A stretch of 64,000 bases of DNA, taken from assembly GCA_963662175.1 (NCBI GenBank), contig OY759218.1:6440001-6504000 (forward strand), given 5' to 3'. The stretch's first letter is position 1; every line of letters begins with the position of its first letter. Origin of the DNA: Aradus depressus (lineage: Eukaryota > Arthropoda > Insecta > Hemiptera > Aradidae). The position numbers and the translations under genes are program-made. This document shows positions 51,556 through 61,984 of this stretch, piece by piece. The notes below the pieces were generated by a model, which searched no databases, had not been told where the DNA came from, and worked only from the letters and a program-made list of their open reading frames with translations.

Positions 51556-52172
51556 CAAATGGGGGAGGATTAGGGGAGAGGCTTAACTCTAAGCTAAACT
51601 ACAAAAGAAGAAACTTTTATAACTGCTGTTCTAATAAATGTATCGACATAAAATTTCGTATGTAAATTCAAAACCCTATAAAGACGATACTTATTAATTT
51701 CCGGCCGAATCGGCCAAAGGTAAGGGGGGGGGGGGGGGGTGAGAGGGGTGCTCGACTTAAAAACAACAATAAGTGCCTATATAATGAATGTTTCGACATG
51801 AAATTTCATATTTAAAGTTAAAACCCAGTGAGGACATAACCTGTCAAATTTGAGCGATATCGGCTGAAGAGAAAGGGGGTTCAGGGGAGGGGGCTCAATT
51901 CAAAAACCCTAATAACTGCCGATGTAATGAATTTATCGACATGAAATTTCATATTTAAAGTTAAAACTGAATGAGTACATAACATGTCATGTTTCATGTA
52001 TTGGTGATTAATTTATCGACCCAAAATTTAGTATGAGGATTTAGAAGCCACTATGTAAGTCAAATATTGAGTTTTAGCCCAAGCGGTCGATTGGCTTTGG
52101 AGGGAGAGGTAAAACGTCATTGATTAATTTGTGCGTGGAAGTACATAATCGATGATTCACCGACGACTTTTT
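51556..52172 (-). repeat. CTTCCCC-family copy with a G16 tract
   Basis: Four modules and the GCCCAAGCGGTCGATTGGCT block, terminus GTGCGTGGAAGTACATAATC and the GATTCACCGACGAC flank. G16 lies at 51724-51739 in the GGCCAAAGGTAAGGGG position of a module. Confidence 0.8.
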
Positions 52173-52435
52173 TATAAATCTTATTCAACCCCTAATTTAG
52201 GGTACCATTAAAGAAGTTGGGTCAATTAAACATGGTTAAATATCTTGTTTAAATACCAAAGCCTTGACGGAATTAAGTCAAAAAGACAGAAAGAGGAGTC
52301 TTTTGTCCGGACGACTGTTATGGTATGAAAGGCCTTATCGTAGAAGAGAATGGAGCTGAATCAACAACAGACCTGAAGACAAGGGACTCATTAGGGCTAG
52401 CCTCTACATAGCTCTATTTACCTGAATCACTTAGT
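52173..52435. other. Unassigned sequence
   Basis: No recognised feature. Confidence 0.3.
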
Positions 52436-53078
52436 CAAAATGTACTTCCCCACCTCGAAAAATTATATCTCTCTCCTTCCCAAACCCTTTCTCAATCCTC
52501 GATTTGGCTCAAATTCAAGGATTTCATGTTTTCCGACATCCTGATGAAAATGAAAAAAAAAATTAAGTCGTCGTTGATTCACCGGCAATGTACTTCCCCT
52601 GAAAGAATTACTCAATTAACTTTTCGCTTTCTCTCCAAAACCAGTCGACTGTTTGCGCTAATATTCAATAGTTGACTTATTCAGCGGCTCCTAATAATAA
52701 ATTTTGAATCGATAAATTCACCATATCGGCATTATTAGGGTTTTCGAATAGAGCTCCCTTTCCTGAACCCCATCTTCCCTTCTAACGATATCGCTGAAAA
52801 TTAAGAAGTGTCCTTCTTACGAGGTTTTAAATTCACATATAAAATTATGTGTCGATACATTCATTACAACTACAGATATAAGAGTTTTTGAGTTAAGCCT
52901 CCACACTAATCCCATCTTCCCTTTAATAAAAATCTTAGAAATATTCTTTAATATACTCCTAGAAATATTTATTCTATCGAGAGTTATCGTGTTCACAGAG
53001 ACACAGACAGATTTTTTTTTTCAAATTTGGAATCTAGAGATCGGAAAACATGAAATTCCATTGAAAACTCCGCACTAA
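52436..53078 (+). repeat. CTTCCCC-family copy, with a truncated partner at its left
   Basis: 52436-52560 is a start fragment joined to a hairpin-end fragment. 52563-53078 starts GTCGTCGTTGATTCACCGGC and has three modules to GGAATCTAGAGATCGGAAAA. Confidence 0.8.
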
Positions 53079-53079
53079 C

Positions 53080-53710
53080 TTCTTCTCCCCTTTTCCACAT
53101 TTCTTCCATTTTTTCTGTTTATTTTCTTAGGTTAAATCAATACTTCATTTACATTTTCAATTTTAACATTTTTTTCTAAACTTTTTTTTACTTTTCCAGC
53201 TATACGTACGAAGTATAGGGAAAGTTATGTAATCGGTTAGAAACTCGATGGTGAGTTTTCAACGCAATTTTATGTTTTCCGACCTCCTGATTCCAAAAAT
53301 GGGGGGAAAAATATATGTATATCTGTGTGTGTGTGTGTGTGAACACGAATACTACACGTATGTGTCGACACACAATTTAGTATGACAATTCAGAAGGTAG
53401 GTACCTACTATGTAAGTCAAATATTAAGTTTTAGTCCAAATGATCGATTGGCTTTAGAAGCAGAGTGAAAACGTAATTGATTAATTCTTGCTGGGGAAGT
53501 ACATTGCTGGTGATTCACCGACGACTTTTTTTTTGAGAGAGAAACAGATTTATTTTCTTGCAACTTCTGTGAATGTTGAAGATATATCTGGCCCGTCCTT
53601 TACGTACTTACTCAAAAACTCTAATAACTGCCGTTGCAATGAATGTATTGACATGAAGTTTCATAGGTAAATTCAAAGCCCTGTAGACGACACCTATTAA
53701 TTTTCAGAAA
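53080..53710 (-). repeat. Inverted duplicate of 43600-44395, with compact CTTCCCC copies
   Basis: 53085-53175 is non-repeat sequence matching 44256-44395 inversely. 53195-53527 is a ~335-bp CTTCCCC copy with both ends (CCAGCTATACGTACGAAGTA; TTGCTGGGGAAGTACATTGC) but no complete module. 53528-53605 matches the 43735-43803 spacer inversely and a module follows. The two arms are about 9 kb apart. Confidence 0.85.
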
Positions 53711-54335
53711 GAACATTATAACCGAGAATCAAAGCGTTATATCGAGGTCAAAATACACATAAAATGATAAAAAGAGGTCATGTATGATAATGTGGCGCCC
53801 TCCACATATTTTATTTATATGTTTTATTATTTTTAATTAAATAAAATTAAACAATCAGTGTACATTCTTGTTGTTAATGAGTTGGTTCTGGTGAATAACA
53901 AATATTCTAAAAACTCAAATTGAATAGTTTTTGTAACCGCTAAAATAAAAAAATAGCCCTATAGCCAAGAAAGGTTATAAGCAGGAGTGTTATAACCAAG
54001 TTTCACGTTTTCATTTTTTCGGGAGATATTAGGTTACTGTAGTTAGAACCACATTACTTCAGATTTCTCTTAATTAACTTTATTTGAAAATTTGTCTGGG
54101 CATCCTCTCCTTTATTATTAGTTATTTATGTATTCTTTCTATTTTTTAATGTATTTCCTTTTTTCCTTGTATTTGTATATCCTCTATAGACAGTACACCC
54201 TTTCCTGGAGCGTTCCTCTCCTTTTGAAAGAAATATAATTCAATTAAAATGTTTATGTTAGAGAAAAACCTCAATTCGGAACAGGATTTTTTTTCACAGT
54301 TTTCAAAAAGGGAAAAAAATAACCGTAATTTAGTT
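53711..54335. other. Unassigned AT-rich sequence
   Basis: No recognised feature. Confidence 0.3.
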
Positions 54336-54339
54336 AGTC

Positions 54340-54562
54340 GGCCTTTAACTACAAAGCGTATCTCTTACTACTAGAGCGCTCTTTTGTCACTCTGGTGGAC
54401 ATGAGCCCGACTCTACAGTGGGAGTCCTAAATTTTGCCTGCCATCGCTTAACGTTCCATCCGAAGGACAGCGTGACCTTCCACCTAAATTAAACTAAGAG
54501 CCTCGGCCGGGTTTTGAACCCGCGATCTTTAGAACAGAAAGCGAGCATCACTGAGCTATAAT
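54340..54562 (-). repeat. tRNA-derived SINE (copy 7), internally deleted
   Basis: Body start with the CAAAGCGTATCTCTTACTAC duplication, deletion of the middle, then box B in GGGTTTTGAACCCGCG (degraded) and a partial head, GCTCAGTGATGCTCGC in minus sense. Confidence 0.8.
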
Positions 54563-55364
54563 TAAAACTATAATTTTTTCAATCATTTTCGCGACACCCG
54601 TTCGTACCTCGGCATCTTTATCAACCTGCTTCCCTTAGCCAGACCCACCCTCACAAGGGACAACCCTCTTTCTGTCCTTTTCCGGTGACTCTACTACTAC
54701 TCTGTTCCTTTACCGTTACTTCATTTTCAACTATTCTGCTGACTACTTTCACTTTTTGCAATTCACTATATACCATACTCTGCTGTGTATATATTTCAAA
54801 ATCCCCAATTGACCTTATCGTCAGCGCTTAAACGTGAGCTTAATACGCTCAAACGTTTCTTCTAATACAGCATTTGGTTATGTATAATATCCAAATAAAT
54901 TATGTACCTATTTCATAAAATGCATTTTGCATAAAGAAAATGAGGTTGAAAACCAAAAATATGCTATTTTTGCTAAAAATAGAAAAAATTGTCGTTCTTT
55001 GAACTCACATATTATCTGTACTTACCTCTTCACGTAATTTCAAAAACTATAAGCTCATTCGACGCAGAATTCTATGTACTTTAATTTATGACAGAATAAG
55101 ATTGTGAGTTATTCCTGAAAAACCAAAAAAAGTCCGAATATTTCGAGGTTTTTGAGACACTCCACTTGGAGCATAAGCAGAAAATAGGCGCAAACTTCAA
55201 AAAACTCTTTTCACATGTAAATGAAGAGATTAAAACTGTTTCCAGCTTTCCACGAATTATTTCTCGCTACAATCCTATTTTTCCTGGCCTAAATATGATT
55301 TTTGAAGTAAGATATTAATAAATTTAAAATTTATTGAATTCTATTATAGAAATCGAAAGGGGAT
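54563..55364. other. Unassigned sequence
   Basis: 54590-54860 is CT-rich and may be a decayed LINE tail, but no block is diagnostic. The rest is AT-rich. Confidence 0.3.
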
Positions 55365-55800
55365 TTATTAAAATTTTGTTTGCACTCTGCTAGTTCTTTT
55401 TGGAGTGTAAAATAGTCTCTCCTATCTGAGGAACCGTTTAACAAAGCTGTTTTTAGTTCCGACCAGTTTGTGATAATGTATTAATGTTATATTATTTGAG
55501 ATAATGTCGGCTGCGGAACCTTTGATTTTAGATGAAATGGATGACATTAAATAGTCATTTTGGAAACTCGCGGGGTTGTGTACATTTTAGAATTTCGTTA
55601 CCAAATTTCTCGATGACGTCGATGAATCTGCTTAATGTTTCTGGTTGTCCGTAAAATTCTAGCATATCATGGGTTCCATCAGATTGTTTTATGACACCTT
55701 GTAATTTGTGGTTTGCGTGACAATTATAAAAACACGCAATTCTAGTTAATGAAAAGAATTGATTCAATTGAGTCCACTTGGTACAAACATTTGAACTTTT
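55365..55800 (-). pseudogene. Gag fragment of an LTR retrotransposon (gypsy-like), broken
   Basis: The minus strand has LEFYGQPETLSRFIDVIEKF, then MSSISSKIKGSAADIIS and, after a frame change near 55460, WSELKTALLNGSSDRRDYFT. This order is the capsid-like Gag pattern of gypsy-type elements ('F-G----L--FI', 'I--KIKG-A-DII', 'W-ELK-AL---F-D-RD---L---L'). No Cys-His knuckle, protease or reverse transcriptase nearby, no LTR recognised. A dead fragment. Confidence 0.6.
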
Positions 55801-55857
55801 TTACACGACTGACGAAGGAGGATAGTAAATTTGTTTGGTTTGATCATTATGTTTTTT

Positions 55858-55946
55858 ACTTCCCCAGCTAGAAAGTATGTAATCTGTCAGAAATTCGATG
55901 TTGTCACCGGAATTTCATGTTTTCCGACCCCCTGATTCCAAAAATG
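55858..55946 (-). repeat. CTTCCCC-family hairpin-end fragment
   Basis: ACTTCCCCAGCTAGAAAGTA, GAAATTCGATGTTGTCACCG and TTTCCGACCCCCTGATTCC, ending at the AAAAATGAAA where the tandem array starts. Confidence 0.8.
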
Positions 55947-56068
55947 AAATATAATATATTATATATTATAATGAAATATAATATATTATATATTATAATG
56001 AAATATAATATATTATATATTATAATAAAATGTAATATATTATATATTATAATGAAATATATTATATA
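55944..56068. repeat. 27-bp AT-rich tandem repeat
   Basis: ATGAAATATAATATATTATA starts units at 55944, 55971, 55998, 56025 (ATA variant) and 56052, each 27 bp apart. The first unit grew out of the AAAATGAAA of the CTTCCCC fragment. Confidence 0.9.
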
Positions 56069-56182
56069 CAGGGTGTTCATTCTATCTTGACCCAGGTAAA
56101 TAACTCGAAACATAATGATTTTCTCAAAAAAAGCTTGAGACAAAAAATGTAGAGTAGAATTGACCGCATTATTTGCTGTAAT
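56066..56182 (+). mobile_element. Mariner-type terminus (non-autonomous or truncated)
   Basis: TATACAGGGTGTTCATTCTA, then TCTTGACCC, is a typical mariner-superfamily end ('TA' plus CAGGGTGTTC). No matching inverted end was found within the following kilobase, so the right side is missing or beyond the inserted 56197-56450 element. Confidence 0.55.
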
Positions 56183-56196
56183 CTAATTTTTAACGT

Positions 56197-56450
56197 AGAT
56201 GTTGATTAGTGACTGTAGATTCTAATTGTAGGAATATTGAGGGTCAGTCAAAGATGGAAGAAAACACTATTCAAACGCCAACGTTTCGATATATTTTATA
56301 TCATCAACAGGGCCTTTTGTTTATTTGTGATTCTAATCTTGATTTCCCCCCCATGTTTGTAGGCCCTGATGATGATGCAAAATATATCGAAATGTTGGCA
56401 TTTCAATAGTGTTTTCTTCCATCTTTGATTGACCCTCAATATTCCTACAA
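56197..56450. mobile_element. 254-bp inverted-repeat element with hammerhead-like cores and 14-bp target duplication
   Basis: CTAATTTTTAACGT is at 56183-56196 and again at 56451-56464. Inside, 56227-56314 and about 56361-56449 are inverted (ATTCCTACAA ends; TGGAAGAAAACACTATTC; CCAACGTTTCGATATA; CATCAACAGGGCC). Each arm carries a hammerhead-like core read outward: plus strand 56366-56392, minus strand 56284-56309. No ORF of interest. Same architecture as 9685-10228. Confidence 0.75.
56364..56398 (+). ncRNA. Hammerhead-ribozyme-like motif 5
   Basis: The perfect core CTGATGA (56366-56372), then T, a weak GAT/ATC stem II with a long loop (56374-56388), then GAAATG. The opposite-arm version on the minus strand reads CTGTTGA and so has lost the invariant A. 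Confidence 0.4.
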
Positions 56451-56464
56451 CTAATTTTTAACGT

Positions 56465-57139
56465 TTTTTTTTTAAATTCATTGCTATACGATACAATTTA
56501 AACATTACATTGAAATATTTTCTATGTAAATTTTATTTTACATAATTTGAGGAGGTATAACTTGGGTTGTATTGGTCCTATCTCAAATCTGAGGACACAA
56601 AACAATTGGAAATTTAATAAGGAGCATTTTTAGTAACTTCCTTTTTTCGATAGGACTAATTCTTTTCACGTAAATCTAGCAAACTTATTGGAGTTTGAAT
56701 ATAAAGGTCGACTCCCTTTGATTGACATGAGAAAATGTTTACATAAACAACAAATAAATTGTAGATACTGATGATGGGAGTGCTTCCCAAAGTGTATATA
56801 ATTGCTAGTTTTTAAAAACCGGAAAATAAATGAGAGACATGTAACTATGATAATTATATTTATATAATTCTTCTATTACATTCATCCGTACATCGCATTT
56901 TACTTATAAGCTTTTTTTGGGGAGGAGGGATAAGAAAATACTTTATTTAAAGGGTGAAAATTATCGCTGCTACTGTAAATTTTCTAGGTAATTCCGACCA
57001 GGTTGTGCCCCGATAACGGCAGGGTCATACCTGTTAAAATTGATTATGAGGATCATAAACGCAACATAAATTCTATAGTGTCAATTCTCTACATATGAAC
57101 ATTATACAACCTGGAAATAGAAACTGGCGATCGGCGCTA
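56465..57139. other. Unassigned, with a degenerate hammerhead-like site at 56768-56794
   Basis: CTGATGA (56768-56774), T, GGGA...TCCC stem, then AAAG instead of GAAA. Missing one core G. The rest is AT-rich without recognised features. Confidence 0.4.
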
Positions 57140-57144
57140 CAATG

Positions 57145-58152
57145 CACAGTGGGGCAATTGACCAACTTAGCACGAAAAAATTCAAATTATGAAACTCTCA
57201 CTAGAAAGATGGGAACAATTGGTATTGGAAGTAGACTAATTGTAGGCATTGAACCCAAGAGGTGGGCCTCAGTTGTTTACAATAAGTGCGCAAAGACGGC
57301 ATGTAAACATAGGAACGACACGTCATTATCTTTACACAACAGTTACATTCTGACAGTGGTACAGTGCAGTTCATTTATTTTTCAAACTTTAGCTAATATG
57401 TCTGATTAAAGAGAAGGTAAGTGAATAAACTATATTGTTTATTTTGTCAAAATAGTGCATAAATTAATCAAATTCAATACATAAAGTTGTTTATTAGAAA
57501 TTTTACATTCTGAAAGCCGCCCTAAAAATTGCAGGCGATTGCATGCCTTCTACTTAGCATTTTTCACTTGATAATTTAATATTCTAATTTTTGTAAAAGA
57601 AGCAGAACCTTAGCTCTCCTTGATAAGCCACAGCAATTTTTTTTTCCTTTTACAGGAAGTACTGAATTCAGGAAGTTCTAATGTAGTGAAGAACTCTTAC
57701 ATGTTTTCACGATGGTTGAAATTCAAGAGTCTTAAACGAAACGTAGCGGTTCGGGGAATGGCAGTTGCACTTCAAAAACGATTATCTAACAAAATCGATG
57801 AGGAAGCTCTTCCAAGTAAATTGAATAATTTCATAAAAAGTGCGGAATTGCGAAAGTATCGTTCTACAAGAAAATATTTTCCGAAGGACGTGTTTTGGCT
57901 GCTAAGAGAACCCAACTAGTCGTTACCAACCAACTCATCGGATGATTCATCGTATTGTTTTTTAAATTATCTTATTATATTTTCATTATTAAATTGCTAT
58001 TGTACAAGGAAGTGTTTTTTTCATTTTTTGTTTTACCCCAATGACACGTATCTCTTTAATTATAATCTTTTCCTATCATATAGATGCTTGTAAAATATGA
58101 GAGCTGTACTTTTTTATTTTTTCGCGCTAATTATGCGTTTTGCCCCACTGTG
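57145..58152 (+). mobile_element. Transib-like element with RAG-signal-like ends (1008 bp)
   Basis: Left: CACAGTG (57145-57151), 23 bases, AAAAAATTC (57175-57183). Right, inverted: CACAGTG (58152-58146), 23 bases, AAAAAATAA (58122-58114). The first four spacer-adjacent bases GGGCAA are shared. A 5-bp target duplication CAATG flanks both ends (57140-57144, 58153-58157). Transib elements have exactly this plan (CAC-rich heptamer, 23-bp spacer, A-rich nonamer, 5-bp duplication), which is why they are linked to V(D)J recombination signals. No transposase is encoded, but a small spliced-looking ORF is. Confidence 0.75.
57398..57919 (+). pseudogene. Small two-exon gene inside the Transib-like element, possibly frameshifted
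   Basis: Exon 1 begins ATGTCTGAT at 57398, but a TAA follows at 57407. One base fewer in the TTAAAG stretch would keep the frame open to a strong splice donor AAGGTAAGT (GT at 57417). The acceptor is a long T/C tract plus ACAG ending 57655. Exon 2 (57656-57919) opens EVLNSGSSNVVKNSYMFSRW and ends KYFPKDVFWLLREPN with TAG. It is basic (many K/R) with ordinary composition. I recognise no family, and there is no DDE motif. It could be a 5' remnant of the transposase gene or a captured exon. The splice sites are seen; the gene model is inference. Confidence 0.45.
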
Positions 58153-58157
58153 CAATG

Positions 58158-58364
58158 CAGATTTTAGGATTTAATTAGTTTGTACTCATTGAAATTGTTA
58201 CTAGAGTAATGAAATTGTTACTTTTGTGTACTTCGTCACATATAAACATGATGAGATATAATATGCCTTACTATACTAGTATCTGTCCGGGATTGGAAGA
58301 GCGCAGTCGGCCATCCCCACCATACCTACCGGGTCGAGCAGCTAGCCTGAAAATGTTATTTTTT
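58158..58364. other. Unassigned sequence
   Basis: No recognised feature. Confidence 0.3.
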
Positions 58365-58645
58365 ACTTTCTCAACTATACGTAGTTAAGGATCATGTAAT
58401 CGGTCAATAATTCAATGTGTTTTCAAAAAACAAAAATTAAAAAAAAAAAAATGTTTTTATGTAGTTGTGAGGGGAGGGATTAGAGGGAGAAGACTTAATT
58501 CCTTCTGGATTCATAAATGGTAAAACAACTACTGACAGAGCGAAACCAAGCAAAGAAGGAGGATTTATAGGGAGAGCGGAAACATAGTATATTACATATA
58601 ATTCAAGGTAGGGTAGTACATTGTCGGTCATTTACTGACCACTTT
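58365..58645 (-). repeat. CTTCCCC-family degraded compact copy
   Basis: TTTACTTTCTCAACTATACG, ATGTAATCGGTCAATAATTC, a shortened module (GAGGGGAGGGATTAGAGGG) and AGGTAGGGTAGTACATTGTC with TCATTTACTGACCACTTTT. Confidence 0.65.
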
Positions 58646-59849
58646 TATATGTGAAAACATGTTGATTCAGTTAAAGGTTTACTGTTTTAGGACAGGTAAT
58701 AAAACACTACCCTTCGTCCCTTCATTTTATTTACTTCATAGTAAGCTATATACGTCTCTAGCCCTCACCAGAAAAAAAAAACTTATTAACCCAAACTGAA
58801 AATGTCAAATTGTTGGACAAGAAGAGTGACATCATACAGTCCTAGTTCCACAATAGCCCAAAGTCTTTAAGTGCTCTTCCTTTTTTGCTCGGGGTTTTTA
58901 AACCAACATTACATTACAGAACAATTATTTAAATCAGATCCACTCTACAGGAAGACATTATATTCATATTTACTTCATACATATGTAACGAGATGGTCGG
59001 AATGTATTAACAAACGAGGAGAAAAGGGACCTATGACCTTGTCTAAACTGACGACGGCTTAACTCAATAATAGGTTATAGCTAGGCATGGCTTTTGTGAT
59101 TCCGAATCCAAGGAGAGTGTTTCAAATCCAAAGACTCACCATTGAAGGGTTCCGTAGGTGGAAAATGAATTGGTTTTGAACTTTAGACTAGTCCTAACTA
59201 GGGGTGGGCGATAGTCGATAGTTGGCCACTATCTACTTTCGGTGAAAAACTATCGAAAATTCAGTAGGTTGCCGCTTTTCATGCAAAATACTTTCCAATT
59301 CCAATATTATATTCAGTACCTTAGAACCAAACTATCGTATGTACGACATGAACCTAGAGATGGCTATATTAGATCTACACTGTTATCAAGGTCGACTACG
59401 AATGATTTCTCCCAAAAGTCAGACTTTAAACTTGTACGTATTGACAAGAAACAGAAGAAGTAACTGAGATTCACTGAATCCGTTTGTGAAATTGTAAAAT
59501 ATAATGTAAACAACACACCCCTACTTTGGATGGTTGGTTGGGTAGGGTGTGGGTGGAACTCGACGTGCAGCCACCTTCTCGTGGTGAGTTGGTCGTTTTG
59601 TTGTGACAAAACGGGCGAAGAGCTCCACAGTGAAAGTTGCAAAATTGTTGTAAATTCCCGTTTTTCGAACACTTTGTACTATATTTGCACTATAGCGGTT
59701 CGGAAAAAAAAAAAAATAGATTTTTTCGACCCACCCTAATATGTAGATTACATGTGACTTCTTCATTAAAAATTTCAAATTCATAGCTACATTCGTTTCG
59801 GCATTAGTCGGCTCAGAAAGTTCCAATCACATACATCGAAAATGGTCAA
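58646..59849. other. Unassigned sequence
   Basis: AGGGGTGGGCGATAGTCGAT at 59199 resembles a transposon tip, but no partner was found. Frames at 58871, 59242 and 59364-59826 lack family signatures. Confidence 0.3.
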
Positions 59850-59945
59850 AACCAGAGGACCTTGAAACTTGAAAAACTCGATCTCGGATTTTCGAACGAT
59901 TACAATACTTCCTTATATTCTACGTATAGGAAATTAAAAAAATGT
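59850..59945 (+). repeat. CTTCCCC-family hairpin-end fragment
   Basis: CCTTGAAACTTGAAAAACTC, ATTTTCGAACGATTACAATA and CTTCC...TACGTATAGGAA. Confidence 0.6.
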
Positions 59946-60154
59946 TTACACAACATAAGAATGATAATGCTATTCAATAACTTTTCGCACACACCCAAAT
60001 TATATTTTTGTGTCGGTAAACAGGTCCTTAAGATGGAAAATTTATGCCGAGATGTGAACCAATAAATAGAAAAAGTGAAACACCCTCATTGCTCAAGTCG
60101 TGGCTGAGGATGTGGAATAGACAATATTTTTAAAAACATAGGTTTTTCTTTATT

Positions 60155-60345
60155 TTTTATTAGAAAATAAATAACGCTTACAGATAGCGGTCACTCCCCC
60201 TCCCCTTCTCAAAATCATTTCATTTTGTCTCTTTGAACAGAGTTATCTTGAGAGTAGACATTCTTATACCCTGTAATGCCAACATAAAATAATTTTGAGA
60301 AGGGGGAAAGAGAGTGATCTGTAAGCGTGGATGGTATAAGAAAAT
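60155..60345. mobile_element. Small MITE
   Basis: Left ACGCTTACAGATAGCGGTCA, CTCCCCCTCCCCTTCTCAAA (from 60175) and right TTTTGAGAAGGGGGAAAGAG, AGTGATCTGTAAGCG (to 60327) are inverted arms of about 45 bp. Part of another copy is at 31395-31435. No ORF. Confidence 0.7.
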
Positions 60346-61180
60346 TCAGTAATAGTCACAGCATTTTCCTTGTAAAATCCTGTTATTATACAGTTCTAAA
60401 AATAGATTTTAATGCATTGATATAGTTCGATGATATGGAATTCAAATAAAAATTCATAAAGCAACTGTGGCCAATTAAGGACCGGGGATTAAATTACCAA
60501 AGTCTCTGTATTTTTGTTATTCTACGAAAATAAGTTATTTAAAAATGTTCAATTTTTATTAAAAACGATCTCTGCGACCCGGCGACTTCGCTGAAATTTA
60601 ATAAGTGTTGTCGGGTTCTGGATCCACATATATAATTTCAACATTACATAATATATAATATAACCCCTATACTTCGTTTAGCTTGTACAGAATTCATTTA
60701 TCTGTTTTATTTTGAATTTGAAGACATCTCCATAGAAACGCTTTAAAAAAATTGGATTTACAGCTTCTCCAGATTATATTTCTTTAAATATTTTGTTTAA
60801 ACTTTTTTTTTTTTCGATCTCCTTAGCTTCATCCCAATTTCAAGAGAAATCTGACAGAAATTAGATTTTAATTTTTCCTTTCTGAATGAAATAAATGTGC
60901 AAGATGCAAGATAAATGCAAGATAACTGTGGATTTAATAAGTTTTTCTACAGGAAATTTTCTAATCTTAATTAAAGGACAAGAGTGTGTCATTTTTTTAA
61001 TTACAAGTGGTGTGCGATGTCATAAAATATGTATTCAAAGTAAATAAAAATTAAAAACTTGTTTAATTTTTATATTGTCTAATTTCACAAAAATATTATA
61101 CTTTAAATTCTCACCCCTGTTAACTGCACGTTAATATAATATATTGTGTATTTTTATCATGAAGAGTATGTACGCATCTT
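60346..61180. other. Mostly unassigned, with a CTTCCCC fragment at 60595-60695
   Basis: GTTGTCGGGTTCTGGATCC, then CCCCTATACTTCGTTTAGCT, is a deletion derivative of the hairpin end. The rest has no recognised feature. Confidence 0.45.
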
Positions 61181-61181
61181 A

Positions 61182-61372
61182 CTTTCCCAGTTATACCAAG
61201 TATAGGGGAAGTTATGTAATGACACTGATGTGGAGTTTTCAAAGTAATTTCATGCTTCCGATTCCAAAAATAAAAAAAAAATTCTGTCTGTGTGTGTATG
61301 TCTGTAAACTCCCAATAGAATGAATGTATCGACACGAAATTTTATACGTGAATCCAGAACACTCTAACTACA
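61182..61372 (-). repeat. CTTCCCC-family partial copy
   Basis: CTTTCCCAGTTATACCAAGT, ATAGGGGAAGTTATGTAATG, a TG-rich stretch and one module (ATAGAATGAATGTATCGACA). Confidence 0.8.
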
Positions 61373-61484
61373 ATATATATGACAATATCCATATATTTAT
61401 TATAGTCATCTTTGATTTATTTTATATATACATATATATTTGTAGTAACGAAACGTTAACTTGTTGAACTTCCACTTAGTATTT

Positions 61485-61545
61485 GATAAATCGTGGCTGA
61501 AGATGGTAGCAATACCGAAAATACTCCAATATATTATACTAGTAT
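61485..61545 (+). ncRNA. Hammerhead-ribozyme-like motif 7
   Basis: CTGAAGA (61497-61503), T, GGTA-GCAA-TACC (a 4-bp stem II closed by a GNRA-type tetraloop, 61505-61516) and GAAA (61517-61520). Downstream ATACT (61521) can pair with AGTAT near 61542 as stem III. The best-formed core in the window. Its degraded relative is at 38700. Confidence 0.55.
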
Positions 61546-61639
61546 ATATTTTGTGATAAACACAATATTTTAAAATAACATTTTCTAAGTTTTTAATGTG
61601 TTTCACAATGTCACTGCAGAAAATGTTAAGTATCATATA

Positions 61640-61984
61640 TTAGTTTCACAAATTTTATCTATGTGTTTTGACTACACAAAAAAAGTTTATGAGGAATGCC
61701 TAACTCCACACGTTTCGGGCTGCACTTCTGGGATTAAGGAGGAAACATAGGTCATGGAAATGTGTTTCTGAAGGGAAATTAGTCTCCGGAAACCATTATG
61801 AAAAGCGGGTAACTCTAGTTTAAGCGAGTTTCCATGTAACCCTTGTTTGCGGGTCCACCAGGAGTCGTAGGTTATTAATGGTCTAAGAACTCACTATTTA
61901 TAACCTCATGTAATTTCTTATAAGATTCAGGTTACCAGGAGCCTTGATTTCATTTCCCCCTCCCCTTATAAAACATAGGTAGTC
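61640..61984. other. Unassigned sequence
   Basis: No recognised feature. Confidence 0.3.

Noticed and set aside
54590..54860. LINE fragment in CT-rich sequence
   Set aside because: No diagnostic block could be read in any frame.
56066..56600. Complete mariner between 56066 and a downstream partner
   Set aside because: No inverted copy of CAGGGTGTTCATTC was found in the following sequence.
59199..59545. Transposon bounded by AGGGGTGGGCGA and ACACCCCTACTTTGG
   Set aside because: The two ends share only CCCCTA/TAGGGG and I found no extended inverted match or target duplication.
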